Part shown: positions 48,601 through 60,652 of the stretch, piece by piece
Position numbering within the stretch: the stretch's first letter is position 1
How the letters are laid out: each line of letters opens with the position of its first letter
NCBI GenBank assembly: GCA_963556695.1
Contig: CAUWAG010000020.1
Coordinates: 4,774,001 to 4,838,000 of the forward strand
Length of the DNA: 64,000 nt
From: Anthostomella pinea
Taxonomy: Eukaryota; Ascomycota; Sordariomycetes; Xylariales; Xylariaceae
Direction: 5' to 3'
Notes under the pieces: model-generated
Told to the model about the DNA's origin: nothing
The model's database searches: none
What the model saw: the letters and a program-made list of their open reading frames with translations, nothing else
Made by a program: the position numbers and the translations under genes

Positions 48601-49356
48601 TACAAGAAGTATACCAGGGAAAAGACAGACTTTTTCCAGCAGAAATAATAGATGCTGAAGTCCATGGCTCTCTCCAAGGTCTCGCAGCAGCCAGGGCACT
48701 TGGATGCGGAAAACGGCTATATGTCTGCCTGGACAACACGTCAGTGGTAGATGGGCTAAATGAGACTCCACCCGAGACATCACAGAACATTTTTCTACAA
48801 TTTCAAGGACTTGCTACAGCACACACTCCTTGAGTGACCGTTAAGTGGATTCCTAGACACAGAGATATTGATGGCAACAAAGCTGCCAACACACTAACAA
48901 AAGAGGGTGCCATGCTAACACAGACACGACAAACCTTCCTACAATCTCTTGGGTCAAGAGAGATCTCAAAAGAAAAGACAAAAAAGAGTTCAATCAATAA
49001 TAAAAAGACCAATCAGAACCTAGGTATCAAAAAGTATACTCATATGCAGTAACTAAAAGGGACCTTATATCTTTTAAGAGGAGTACTTTACACAGACTTC
49101 TAGTGGCCAGATCTGGACATGGCGACTTTGCCAGATACCATGAACGCTTTAGGCATACAGACTCGAATGATCATTGCAGCTGTGGTGAAAAGAAAACACT
49201 ACAACACATTTTCTTTTCTAAGAGGCTGGGGAACAATCGGCTGCTGCCCAGGTACTCGCCTAAGATAGCTTGTTTACAATACTTAGGGGAGAGGAGCACA
49301 GAATGGGCAAAATTTGTGAAGAAGAGCAAATTCTTTTTATCAATCTGCCACCGATA
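45695..49356 (+). pseudogene. LINE ORF2 (endonuclease, reverse transcriptase, RNase H), multiply interrupted
   Basis: Domains in order: APE-type endonuclease (DIILIQEPWV near 45800; KDFNANDTSWDS near 46115), reverse transcriptase (KPGKKDYSNPRAYRPISLLS near 47160; SDVKGVFDAA near 47400; LP-stop-GSPASP at about 47577; catalytic FGYVDDLA near 47660), RNase H (YSDRSQ near 48525, AEVHGSL near 48655, CLDNTSVVDGL near 48727, IPRHRDIDGNKAAN near 48850) and a C-terminal CSCGEKKTLQHIFF knuckle near 49170. At least ten stops interrupt it; several replace conserved Trp (TGG to TAG) or Gln/Arg codons, consistent with C-to-T or G-to-A change. Confidence 0.88.
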
Positions 49357-49553
49357 GATAGCTATTCTTAAAGGACCAGATAGATGACCCCAAAGTCATA
49401 CAGCCGCAACAACAGGGATGGGCTTGTGAGCGGGACTGACTGTACTTATTATCTTGATACCTCTATAACCCTGCGATGCAGAGGCTCTAAGAGGCGTGGT
49501 TTGCACTACTGAGGAGCGATCCCCCACGTTAAATACAATCAATCAATCAATCA

Positions 49554-49568
49554 TTGTATAGTATAAAT
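49554..49568. repeat. LINE target-site duplication, right copy
   Basis: TTGTATAGTATAAAT, identical to 43940-43954. Confidence 0.9.
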
Positions 49569-49826
49569 AGAAGAAAACTAATACGTTTTAAAAAAAAGTT
49601 AACTTAATCTTCTCGATTTTAGAAAGAATTAATATGTTAAAGTTACTTTCTTAATAATCTACTTTAATTAACTATATACGCTTTGATAACGATTTTTAAG
49701 ATTGACTAAAAATCATTCACTATAATATAAAAAGTTATAAGCTTCAATCATATCTTTTCAACATTTAATGTTTTAAAACCGTATAATTAAAAAGTTTTTA
49801 TAAATATGGTCCCTTATAGTGGTTGG

Positions 49827-49895
49827 TCCCTTACCCTAGGGAGCACCACTTTATGTGGTGAGCCCCAGCGAGGTGGAAATGGTGCGGGGCACGAG
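49827..49895 (-). repeat. Right terminal inverted repeat
   Basis: Reverse complement of the left repeat over its full length, one substitution and one 1-bp gap. Confidence 0.8.
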
Positions 49896-49897
49896 TA

Positions 49898-51188
49898 GTC
49901 AAGACGAGGTACGGCCCGGAGACTTTATCCATCATTGCCCATTCCGTTTCCACCTTTCTGAGATGCCGTTGTAGACGAGGAACAGCCACTCCACGACTGA
50001 AGGCAACGTGGCATCTCGGCATCCCGAGGCGGTTCCTGAATGAATGGCCAGACTTTGGTACCTAGCAAAGCCAGCAGATATTGCTACGATGTATCGGGAC
50101 AGGAAGAGTGAAAAGGCCGGTGAAGGAGTTCCGGCGTGATGGAAGCACTCGTCTCAATAGACCATGGCACAAAGGCCTCCCCTGGCAGGCCCGACTTAAC
50201 CGTGCAATTTAGTTGCTTGACTATCGCTGCTACCACCCCTGAGTTGTGAGATGGACAGTGCCAAGCGAGAGCATGAACTGTGTACCTGGCTTTCAAACCT
50301 CCAAACCCTGCCCCTTTAACATCCCTGCATGGACGTGGGGTAAGGCGGTGAGGTGTGCGGGGGATTTTCATGTACCTGGTCACAAACCGTCCAAAACGGA
50401 AATGGAGGGGTACAGACCTGCACACCTTGTAGCAGCAGTCACTGCGATACCATATTCATTCAACGGTCCAAGCCGAGTGACACCAGATGGATACAGTGAC
50501 TTACAGTACAGTTCGAGTACACATCTCACGATTATGTAGGTGATTCCAGATCGATTTGCAGTCCAACTACTTAATTGATAGTACTGTGGCGTATACAATG
50601 GGCAAGAACGCTACTAACAGTGCGTAGACCTAACGGTTCAAAGCCGTTACACTCACAGACCGGAACCAATCAGATTACCTCCTAAGTCGGAGCTGTGGAT
50701 AGTGGGTGCCCTACCCGTGGACCCTAACTTTAAGTCGCGGATCAGTCGCTGATGACTGCAGCAGAATTTCCATCTTCTTCCTCCCTCCCCAATCTTCTTA
50801 AAATTCTTACGGGAGTGTGAGCTGGACGGAGGGGAGATCAACGGACCGTTCTCTGGTAGCATATTACATGCTCCTAGAAGGACCACTCGCCTCAAGAGAG
50901 TCCTGATGAGTTCGACGCACTAAATTGCTAGGTGAGAGAATCCTCCCGCTCCGAATAGGGTCGCTTTCCGCAGATGCGATGCTGTGCTGCGTGGGGGAGT
51001 GCAATGCCGCAATGCCACCGCGCTTCAATGGCTGGCTTGGTGGCTCGTCTTGCGTGCTCGCAGCCGGACGGGTTGATCGCTTTTTGCTACTGTTACTGAC
51101 TCTTTAGTAGTTCTCATTTGCCTTGCCTTTTCCTGTCTACCCCGACCCTATCCCATACGTTTGTCCTGGCCCTGCCAACACCGCCAAC
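49898..51188. other. Intergenic; upstream region of the MTHFR gene
   Basis: About 1.3 kb between the transposon cluster and the MTHFR start. A T-arm-like stem (AACGG-loop-CCGTT near 50633) is not part of a tRNA. No gene recognised; promoter and 5' UTR of MTHFR expected in the last few hundred bases. Confidence 0.45.
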
Positions 51189-53124
51189 ATGCATATCAAC
51201 GAGATGATCGCCGACGCGGAAAGGACCGGTCAACCGTCCTTCTCCTTCGAATTCTTCCCCCCGAAGACCGCCCAGGGCGTACAAAACTTATACGACCGCA
51301 TGGAGCGCATGTACGACTTCGGCCCCAAGTTCATTGACATAACTTGGGGAGCTGGTGGCCGCATTGCCGAGCTGACCTGCGACATGGTCTTACAAGCCCA
51401 GACCTTCTTTGGCCTGGAGACTTGCATGCACCTGACCTGCACCGATATGGGCGAGGCCAAGGTCAACGAAGCACTGCAGAAGGCCTACAAGGCCGGCTGC
51501 ACCAACATCCTTGCGCTTCGAGGAGATCCCCCTAGAGAGAAGGAGAAGTGGGAAGCCACAGAAGGCGGGTTCCAATATGCGAGGGACCTGGTGGCCCACA
51601 TCCGAAAGTTGTACGGAAACCATTTCGACATTGGTGTTGCTGGATACCCCGAAGGCTGCGACGACAACAAGGACGAAGAGTTGCTCCTGGACCATCTAAA
51701 GGAAAAGGTTGACATGGGCGGCACCTTTATTGTGACCCAGATGTTCTACGACGCCGACAACTTCGTACGATGGGTAGGGAAAGTGCGGGAAAGGGGCATT
51801 AGGGTGCCCATCGTACCAGGAATCATGCCCATCGCAACCTATGCCAGTTTCATGCGACGCGCCTCCCACATGAACTGCAGAGTTCCCGATGATTGGATGG
51901 CTACCTTGGAACCCATCAAGAACAATGATTCGGCCGTTCGAGAAGCTGGCAAGACTCTGGTCGCGCAGCTGTGTCGGAAGATCATGTCGGCTGGCATCGT
52001 CCACCTCCATTTCTACACCATGAATCTCGCTCAAGCTACCCGTATGGTACTGGAGGAGCTGGATTGGATGCCTACTACGACACGACCACGCACCCAAGCT
52101 TTGCCATGGAAGCAGTCGCTCGGATTCGGGCGACGGGAGGAAGATGTTCGGCCAATTTTTTGGCGAAATCGGGGCAAGTCTTACATCTCGAGAACACAGG
52201 ACTGGGATGAATTTCCGAACGGCAGATGGGGCGACTCGCGCTCGCCTGCTTTCGGTGAACTGGACGCATATGGCATAGGCCTGACAGGCACGAACGAGTC
52301 CAACCGGGAGAAATGGGGCGAGCCCCAGACCGTCAAGGATATCGCCAACCTGTTTGTTCGATACCTGGAGAAGGACCTGGAGTCGTTGCCCTGGAGTGAG
52401 GCACCTCTCACAAGTGAAGCCGATTCCATCAAAGAAGACCTCATCAAACTCAACCAACGGGGCTTGTTGACTGTCAACTCCCAGCCCGCGGTCAACGGTG
52501 TCAAGTCGACACATCCCGTGCACGGATGGGGACCCCCTCATGGATATGTCTACCAAAAGTCTTACTTGGAATTGCTGGTGGCGCCGGAACTATTTGAGGA
52601 GATCCTGCCACGGATCCATGCTCACCCGGACCTCTCTTACTATGCCGTCACCCGATCGGGCACCTACAAGTCAAATGCACCGTCGGAGGGGCCCAATGCT
52701 GTCACATGGGGTGTCTTCCCGGGCAAAGAAATCGTCCAACCCACCATTGTGGAGAGCATCAGCTTCTTGGCCTGGAAAGACGAAGCGTTCCGGCTAGGCA
52801 TGGACTGGGCTCACTGTCACGATGCCAATACCCCAAGTCGGGTTCTAATCGAGAAGATGATGAACGATTGGTACTTGGTTAATATTGGTATGTCCACCGC
52901 AGCCAGCTCTAGGCATGGTTTACCGCTAACATGAAGCTACAGTGAATAACGATTTTCACCAACCCAAGACGATTTTCGAACTCTTCGATGGGCTAGCTGT
53001 CAAGGACCTTGACGTGCCTGTGTCTGTTCCAGCTCAGGTTCCGGAGTCGCAGGTCAATGAAGCAGTCAAGGTGACGAACGGCGTCCCCACCAACAATGGG
53101 AATGGCGTCGCAGCTTCTGCGTGA
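51189..53124 (+). CDS. Methylenetetrahydrofolate reductase
   Basis: Reduces 5,10-methylene-THF to 5-methyl-THF (FAD, NAD(P)H), feeding methionine synthesis; cytosolic. Exons 51189-52887 and 52943-53124; 626 residues. The ATG at 51189 (MHINEMIADAERTG) fits the family start; an upstream in-frame extension lacks ATG. Catalytic barrel: FSFEFFPPKTAQGVQNLYDRM, FIDITWGAGG, LTCTDM, NILALRGDPP, GVAGYPEG, FIVTQMFYD and VPGIMPI. The C-terminal half is the eukaryotic regulatory domain (SYISRTQDWDEFPNGRWGDSRSPAFGEL across about residues 345-375, GWGPPHGYVYQKSYLE, AVTWGVFPGKEI). The end (VNIVNNDFHQPKTIFELFDGL) followed by a Val/Asn/Pro-rich tail suggests the Met13-type enzyme rather than Met12, but I do not assign a symbol. 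Confidence 0.95.
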
Positions 53125-54289
53125 TAATGATGACGATTCATGCCGGCGCAATTGGATTTTTCAACAAGCATAGGGCCTAGTAGCAGGCCAAGAGGAGCAA
53201 TTGTTTCAACAAGCGTTTAGTACAGGAGTTTGGAGCCGGAGTCCACACACTTTTCAACAAAAGCATCGGAATGGTGGGCTAAGGGCTTCGGAAAGAATCC
53301 TGGAAAAGGGACTGGCTTGCAGGGCTGCATCATATCTCAACGATACCCCAGGAACGACGGAGAACTGAAGGAGCATTTTCTTTTTCCTTTGCATGGCTGC
53401 TTGAATAAGGTGATGATGAGAGAACCTCAACGGTCACCTCGATGGCATCCTAGACGCATTCTAGAGACAGAACAGGGACGGTAGACCACCGTCATGGAGC
53501 CACCCAGGAGAAGGCAGGGTTGGGCAAGATGAGATACGGCGAAGCGCCGAGTAGCACATTGTCTATATAGGAGGGGGAGTAACTTCAACATAAGAGAAGG
53601 AGACATACAAGAGCAGTTTCAGCATGCTCGCTGCTGCAGTACACAAGTTTCACTCGGCCGTTGCGGTCACGCTTCTTAATGGTTACCAACTTCGACATGT
53701 GAGATGTTACTAATCTTGTCAAATAGCCATTTCGCACCCGTCCAACACCCGTCTAGTCGGGGTTCGATGAATACCAGTGTGGCCGACCCTGTCATGGCCG
53801 GCGCGGAGACCCTAAACAAGCGCTTGGGGAGGAGTAGCAAACTATCTGGGTGTTGTTGTCGAAGAACAAGCAGGCTTGCTCCTATCCTGGCGACACACTA
53901 GAAAACCGCGAAGCAGTTTCAGACACCAGGGAAACCGTTAACCGAATTGTTTGAAGTCGACTGATATATATTAATACGCGAAAGAGGGCTCAATAGGGGC
54001 CATAGGACCTTGAGAACTGGTAACTTGTAAGGAAGGCGCGGCCCGCCTATGCTTCGGGGCGGGGAGTCGGGGACCTCAAAAGTGCCCCCACCAGCAGCCG
54101 GGCTAAAGCCGGTGGTCTACGTCACCTCATCACAGCCATTCATCGAGCACGCCGACATGCAGACAGACGGGCAGCTTCTTAGCCTTCATCGACAAGCCCT
54201 GCCTCTTCTCTACAAAAACATCCTCCTCTCCTCTCGCCTGATTGGGACATAGTCGATATATAGGAACACATAAGAGGACAGCAAGATCT
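53125..54289. other. Intergenic
   Basis: About 1.2 kb between MTHFR and the next gene on the same strand. Nothing recognised; short frames only. Confidence 0.5.
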
Positions 54290-55653
54290 ATGATCTCCCG
54301 AATCTCGCAGCTCGCTCGCCACCTGTCCAAACCGCTACCCAATCTCGGCCACACCTCTGCGGCGGCAGCAGCGAGCTCCAGATCCAGTGGGATGGCGTCG
54401 AGGATCATGGCTTCGGCGGATCAGCGCAATGCGCGGACCATCCATACGGCGGCATGCCTAATTATTGGCGATGAGGTTCTTGGGGGCAAGGTAGACTATT
54501 GACCTCCTTGGGGTGCTGTGAATCATGTCTTGTGCTGACAACTTCTGCAGACTACAGATGTACAGTTTCATGGGGATGCATCTGCGGAATCTTTTGGGGG
54601 TCTTCGGTGCTGACTCAGGGCGTAGACGAATTCGGCATTCATGGCAAAGTGGTGTTTCTCCCTCGGCATGGTGAGAGGTCCTACTCGATGACTTGCCGTT
54701 CATCAGGCGAGCTTACGCACCCTTTTTAGAACCTGAAGAGAGTTGAGGTCATAGAAGACGATGAAGACGAGATCGTGGAGGCTGTCCGAAGGATGAGCGA
54801 TCGCTACGACTTCGTCGTTACCAGGTATGGCTGAGCAATGCAGGAATGCAGGAATGTCGAACGGCATCACTAATGCAACCCACACAGTGGAGGAATAGGA
54901 CCGACGTAAGCATATATATCATCCTCCGACCCCCCTGCCTGATCCCGTTAAAAGCTGACCTGAAGGCTGAAACAGACATGATGACATCACCTACCAATCC
55001 ATCGCAAAGGCGTTCGGGCTGAAGCTTGTGCTACACGACGAGGCTTATAAGCGCATGAAGAAGCTGACCAAGCCTCACAAGTCACATCCGAATTTCAGCT
55101 GGGACGTTGAGTCGCCCGCCAAGACAGCACGTCTACGGATGGCCCAGCTTCCCATTGACGAGTCTCGCGATCTGGCTAAACAGGCTCTGTTTCCTCGGGA
55201 TGACCTGTGGGTTCCGGTATCCGTGGTGAACGGAAACATTCATATCCTTCCGGGTGTGCCAAGATTATGTAAGCCTCCCTCCATGATGAACCACTACCGC
55301 TGCAGGGGGACTAAACGGACGTAGTTGAAGGACTCCTAGAGGGTCTCAAACCATTCATCGTGGACCGGCTGGTCGACCCCAAGGGCAAAGGTATCTGTAG
55401 AGTTATCATCTCCACGCCGATGGCCGAGAGTGCGGTGGCCGGATACCTCACGGAGCTGGCCGCGAAGGTCGGGCCCAAGGGAGTCAAGGTCGGAAGCTAT
55501 CCCCGGTGGGGGAAGCAGAATAACACGGTCACTCTTGTCGGACGCGACGTGGCGTACCTCGAGAGCCTCGTGCCGGAGGTGGTGGCGAACGTCGAGGGAA
55601 AGCGCGTTCATGCTGAGGGAGAGGATAGCGAGCCTGAGGATCTGGCGGCATAG
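54290..55653 (+). CDS. MoaB/Mog (molybdopterin-binding fold) domain protein, 329 aa
   Basis: Seven exons: 54290-54490, 54551-54559 (9 nt), 54626-54670, 54730-54824, 54888-54905 (18 nt), 54976-55268, 55325-55653. Splicing gives IGDEVLGGKTTDTNSAFMAKW, then LKRVEVIEDDEDEIVEA and FVVTSGGIGPTHDDITYQS, which together are the hallmark of the MoCF_biosynth fold in CinA- and FLAD1-related proteins. The N-terminal 45 residues are Arg/Ser/Ala-rich with few acids and could be a mitochondrial targeting signal. There is no PAPS-reductase half as in human FLAD1. The fold binds nucleotide or pterin phosphates, but the substrate here is unknown; it is distinct from the gephyrin-type gene at 5.2-7.4 kb. Confidence 0.82.
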
Positions 55654-57926
55654 TGGTTGACTTGTGTGCGTGGGCTTGTGAATTCGGAGAGCGAAATGTT
55701 GCCTCGGCAGGTTCAATCGCCGCCACCTTTTGGGAATCGGGACGATTGGAGATGGTGGCTAGGGGCTTTGCTTGCAACGATTTCTCCTGTGCTTATTAGA
55801 CTGTGTTATTGCAGCCAGTTGCATGCGAGGGCGAGACAGCTGATGAACAGAAGTCATCTGAGGGCTATGAGGATCTATGAGGTCCGATGAAGTAGAGGAG
55901 GATGCCCCTGATTCGATTAGAGATCTTCCGCTACTTGCTTGTGTCTTTGAGGTCGCGATATAGATAGCAGCGATCATTTGTAAAGCCTCCAACGAGATAT
56001 CAACTACGAATACTTTACTATTGGTTCAAAAGGTGAGGTTCTTAGGCTGAAGTCAAAAACGACTTTCCGCACCGTAGCTATCGTCTGCCCGGGTTGGCAT
56101 CTGAGACGGAGTCTTGCCGTGCATAGAACAGGAAGAGAAAATTCCGACTAGGTAACAGGGCCATGGAATGCCAAAGGAAATGAGGCTCATCTCGAACACC
56201 CAAGCGCAGGTTTTATACATAATTGCCTCCTAGGTCTTCACTGCCAAATTACCGTCGCATCAGATTTGACAGGTAGGGACCCTCCATAGTGGAGTGTGGT
56301 TGAGAGTTGGGAGACCCGCCCATACCGATGAAGAATGGAAGAAAGCCGCTTGCAAAAAACATGATAGATGGGTGACATAAATCAAGCCGCAAGCCGCAGG
56401 ACATACAAAACAATTAAAGAAGACACAGCACCAGTGCAATTCCAATCTGGCTTTTGCTATGAGGTTCAACGTTCTAGAATAAAATGTTTCCAGGACATGG
56501 TGGGGTTCATCTTAATAGGGGGCTCTCAAGAATTAAGATAGCCCAGCGCCATCTCCCGGGTTGACGTGTGTGTTCATAACTTCATCTCGGTGTGTAAGCA
56601 TGTGTCTTGGCTTCCTCTCGCTCGAGGGGCGGCCGGCCGCACGTTGTTGGATGCAGATGCGTGTATGCATGTCTAATGTTGGTCTTTTTGCCTGAGCATT
56701 TGTCCATCTGCAGTTGACCTACTCTTTTGCTTGTTCGGCTGGTCCCCGGCTTGGAGGCTTGACCGTGGCCGACATGATGCAGCTCAAGCTTTGCCCTGTC
56801 GGCCTGTAAAGTGATTTTAAGGTTAGTGGATACAGGTGGGGAGTCAATAGCTTCGACCCATGCTTGTTGACTTTCAAGACACACACATGCTCATGTATGC
56901 ATGCATCCGGCACCGATGCATGTAAACGAATTAACAATGCAGTTGGGTCTCTTGAAGCCAGAAGTTCAGAGGGGAAGTTTATAATCTTGAATTGAGATAT
57001 ATGGCAGGGTCCTACGATAGGCACACCCCTGGGACAGTTGTATGTATGGGTGCAGGTGGTATTGAATCTAACCACATGCACCCTTCAGGCAGTGGTGACA
57101 ATGAGTGTGACCCCAATTCTTCAAACCTTCCCTCCATCTCCTGACATGGCACCGAATCGAGAAATGGGCCCCGACATATGCACAGAAGATGGGCGCTAGC
57201 ATGGAAAGGGGCAGAGGGGGGTGGGCTAGTGGGCGCTTTGGTACCGGGCTCGCATTAGCGGCCATGAACAGTCGCGTCCCAGGATGACAGGATGAGGAGA
57301 CATGGAGGAGACTGCTGTTAGTATCCACACGGAATCTGTGCTACATTCTAACCAGAGGTACATCTCGAACCTAATTATCCAAGTCACCCACCACCGGGAT
57401 TCTGCTTGTCTGGGTGCTCCTGCTACTGGACTTGGACTGCATCAAAGGCCGGGACCACCACCACCTGCACCCATCCATTCTCGCCCTTTCTCTAGACTCT
57501 ACCTTCGCTCGGCCACCTCAGGCATCCATCCATTCGCCTTTCTCCATCCCTCATTCTCCATCTCTCAGTCCGTTTCGTCGTTTCGTCCTGCCATTGTCAG
57601 TTTGCGGCCCTCTACTAGAGTCTACCGCTCTGCTGTACGGCAACTCCCTTTATTGGTTCTTTATTCTTTCTAGTGAACGAGTCGCCGCGCAACCATCCGA
57701 CCATCCAATCCCTCCCCAACCGCCCGTCTGCCGACCCTCAATATTGAACCCCATTGATTCTTGTGGTCCGCGATAACAACAAAGAAACACTCTTTCCGGT
57801 CTGCAGTCGCGCGCTGCACCTTTCCTCTGACGACCGTAACATCGACCGCATACGCCCTGCCGGACAAAAGCCTCGTGCGCATTCCCGACACATTCGCGGG
57901 TCGCCATCCTCTTCCCGACACCCACA
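55654..57926. other. Intergenic; upstream region of the Ras gene
   Basis: About 2.3 kb without a gene I can support. Contains a TGTATGCATG-rich stretch near 56590-56930 but no tandem repeat of note. The last few hundred bases (CT-rich) look like the 5' UTR of the Ras gene. Confidence 0.45.
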
Positions 57927-58810
57927 ATGGCGTCAAAGGTACGTCTGCCTGCTGTCCATGTTCATCCTGCGCTTGCATAACCGACCGATGCCCCAACTCT
58001 GCATCTGTAGCTGTCGCTCACGGCATTCTTGTCATAGTTTCTACGAGAGTACAAGGTGGTGGTTGTTGGTGGCGGTGGCGTCGGTAAATCTTGCTTGACT
58101 ATTCAGATGACACAAGACCACTTCATCGACGAGTACGATCCTACAATTGAAGGTATGTCGGCAGTTATGGCCCCTCCCTCTGGTTGCTGAATGCGCTGGC
58201 TAGAAGGCTGACCTGTTTCTCTCCTTTCCCCAGACTCTTACCGCAAGCAATGTGTCATCGATGATGAGCTCGCCCTTCTCGACGTCCTTGATACCGCCGG
58301 CCAGGAGGAATATGCTGCTATGCGAGAGCAATACATGGTCAACGGCGAAGGATTCATGCTTGTTTTCTCTTTAACTTCACAAGAAAGTCTGGACGAGATT
58401 CACGACCTGCACAGACTCATTCTGAGAGTCAAGGGAAAGCAAGATGGCGAGCACTTCCCCGTCGTTCTGGTTGGCAACAAGTGCGATCTCGAGCATGAGC
58501 GCGTCGTCACGAGGGAGAGTAAGGATGCCCACACAGTTCAGAGCAGACATGACCGCAGACTGACACATTCGCAGAGGCTGAAAAGAGTGCTGCCGAGTTC
58601 CAGTGTCCGTATATTGAGACTTCGGCAAAGTCTCGCATCCATGTCGAAGATGCTTTCTTTGAGGTTGTGCGTGAGATTCGAGAATACGATCGCAAACTGG
58701 GAGGCCGGACATCGCGTGGTGGAACAGGTCCATTGACTGGAAACAAAGAGATGGGTATCGATGACGGAGAGCCACAAGCGGGCTGCTGCTCCAAATGCGT
58801 TATCCTATGA
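57927..58810 (+). CDS. Ras small GTPase
   Basis: Membrane GTPase controlling cAMP/MAPK signalling and morphogenesis in fungi. Exons 57927-57938 (12 nt), 58038-58152, 58234-58518, 58575-58810; 215 residues. The spliced N-terminus is [20 protein letters not shown], with P-loop GGGGVGKS. Switch I is [13 protein letters not shown], switch [19 protein letters not shown]4 NKCD and G5 ETSAK. The end GCCSKCVIL supplies two palmitoylatable Cys before the CaaX box CVIL (Leu at the last position could favour geranylgeranylation). Length and start fit the 213-residue fungal Ras1/RasA group, but the region after switch II ([20 protein letters not shown], then [15 protein letters not shown]) is divergent, so I leave the paralogue unnamed. 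Confidence 0.9.
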
Positions 58811-60652
58811 TCTTAACTGGTCCTCTAGGATTTGGAAACACATCAACCGCCGCGAAATATCTGTTCGAGTGGAAGTATGTATGTCGAATCACCTCCAAAA
58901 CTGGCGCATGGTGCGATCGACTTTGGCGGCTTTTCAAGACGTATAATACTGGTCAAGCCAGGGTTCAACTGCATTGGGATCGGGAGTCGAGGGGTTCTTT
59001 CCTAGCGTCCATTATGGAACCAGCAACCAGCAGCATTTGGAACAGGAGATACACGGTATCTAAATAGTCGTGCTCTTTCGACGTTGGAAGAGAACGTCAA
59101 AGATGTCACAGGCAGCTGATGGGTCCATCATCAAGGTGACAGAATGCCTTGCTGCTGGGAGTGCTAGGGCCGTCATATCCAAGACCAGAATATGGTTATT
59201 GATTTTCCAGTCGGTCCTTTCCCACCATGTAATGTTTTTTTTTTTAACTTATTTGTCTTGCCTTTCTCTAGTGGTCACTATCATAGATTCGTCTTTGCAA
59301 AGATCATGGGTGGTTTTGCGAGCTGAAATCAATTTCTCAACTCAGATCTCGCCGCTCTTACATGAGCAAGGGGCCTCGGTGTAATAGCGGTAACTATGGA
59401 TACTCTGACTGGTGTGACTTGATACCCACAACTCAAGATGGTGTTGGCAACTAACCACTCGATAATATCATACGCTTCCAACCACGGGACACGAACGTCG
59501 ACTGATGAACCACGAGGGGCCATGCATCTGATGGCCTCGATGGTCTCGAGATTACGTGGTTGAAGCTGGTGCTGCAGTCTGGGTCGTCTGGGTCGTCTGG
59601 GTCGTCTGGGTCGTCTCTCCATGGAAAATGTGAGTCAATCCCTAGCATCCCGCTCCTGGATACGAAGCTGACAATACTCTACCTTACCCATAGCTGTATT
59701 GAATCAATTGGCTGTGGCAAGGATGCTGGAGAACTACCTAGAGATCTCCAGCCTGCGGAGACGTTGATACATTGGATACCAAGTGCCGTGCGTTGCACCT
59801 TCCGACAGTATTGCTTGGACATGGACACCACAGTGCCAGACGCATGGATGATTTAGGCTATGGTCCGGGTGTCTGGTCTGCTGCCTTTCCTTCCGCTCCC
59901 GTTGCCTCGAACCTTAGGTATTTTTGTTTCACGATTCTGCAACGGTCGCAGGTCAAGACTGATGTTGGAAGGTGATGGCCCCCTTGGCCTGCGACAAGTC
60001 CACCATGGTGCTGCTGAGAGCTTCCCGAGTATCATATCATGGTGGGCCTTGCATTCACCTCTCCGGACCATATTGCGGCTATACTAAGGGCTGAACCTTT
60101 GTAGCTCGGGGGACGAAATCGCAGCAGCTATGCCGCCCAGCCGTCTCTGAGCGATCCAGACCATTTTGAAGTCTTCGCAGAACGCAGAATTCTGTACGGG
60201 TTATCAGACAATGGCCACCAGCAACCCTCTTGTCGTATTTCGTTTGGTACCTTGTCTCGACAAAGCGGACGCTTATCGGCTTCCGCCTTGACAAGTGGCT
60301 CATTGTCCCAGCGGCTGGTGATGGCCTTGTCCGCCACCCTCGCTGGCGCTCTTTCTTCTGGCCAACAGTTCTTTGTCTGAACGACACACAACGGCATTCT
60401 ACGAGCGTTCCCTTGGTATTTATACTGTCACTTGCTTCTTCCCAAGAGAGAAAGTGTTCAACATCAAACGTACAACATCACCTCAGACTGAGAAAGGCAG
60501 GAACTTACTCAGAACCCTTCACAACTTCGTCAAAAACTCCTCGGGCAATCTATTACGAATCGTCTGCGTACTTCGCCTTGGAGTTTTGATTGGACTTGCT
60601 TACTCGTCACCTTTACAACTACTAACTCTCTTTCGCGATCCTGTCAGGCAAG
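58811..60652. other. Intergenic; upstream region of the Cys-rich gene
   Basis: 1.84 kb between Ras and the 1022-residue protein. Contains the 9-bp tandem repeat below. No gene recognised. Confidence 0.45.
59577..59616. repeat. 9-bp tandem repeat, about four copies
   Basis: Four copies of GGGTCGTCT, the last incomplete. Confidence 0.85.

Larger units (their letters stand above)
43955..49553 (+). mobile_element. Tad1-type non-LTR retrotransposon (LINE), 5.6 kb, inactive
   Basis: Bounded by a perfect 15-bp target duplication and ending in a short (AATC)n tail at about 49537-49553, in place of poly(A). ORF1 (44354-45673) has CCHC knuckles; ORF2 (about 45695-49356) has endonuclease, reverse transcriptase, RNase H and a C-terminal Cys/His motif, which together fit the Tad1 clade of fungal LINEs. 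It looks full length, with a 5' UTR of about 400 bp. Numerous in-frame stops make it inactive. Confidence 0.9.
43098..49897. mobile_element. TIR element with TA target duplication, interrupted by a LINE
   Basis: The ends 43100-43169 and 49827-49895 are inverted copies of about 70 bp with one substitution and one 1-bp indel. Each is flanked outside by TA (43098-43099 and 49896-49897), the duplication made by Tc1/mariner-type transposases. Removing the LINE and one copy of its target duplication leaves about 1.18 kb, the size of a mariner-like or non-autonomous element. The interior is AT-rich and shows no transposase frame, so it is non-autonomous or heavily mutated. Confidence 0.6.

Noticed and set aside
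50600..50665. Possible tRNA (T-arm-like AACGG-TTCAAAG-CCGTT)
   Set aside because: No matching acceptor stem, D-arm or anticodon arm at the right spacing; the loop ends in G instead of a pyrimidine.
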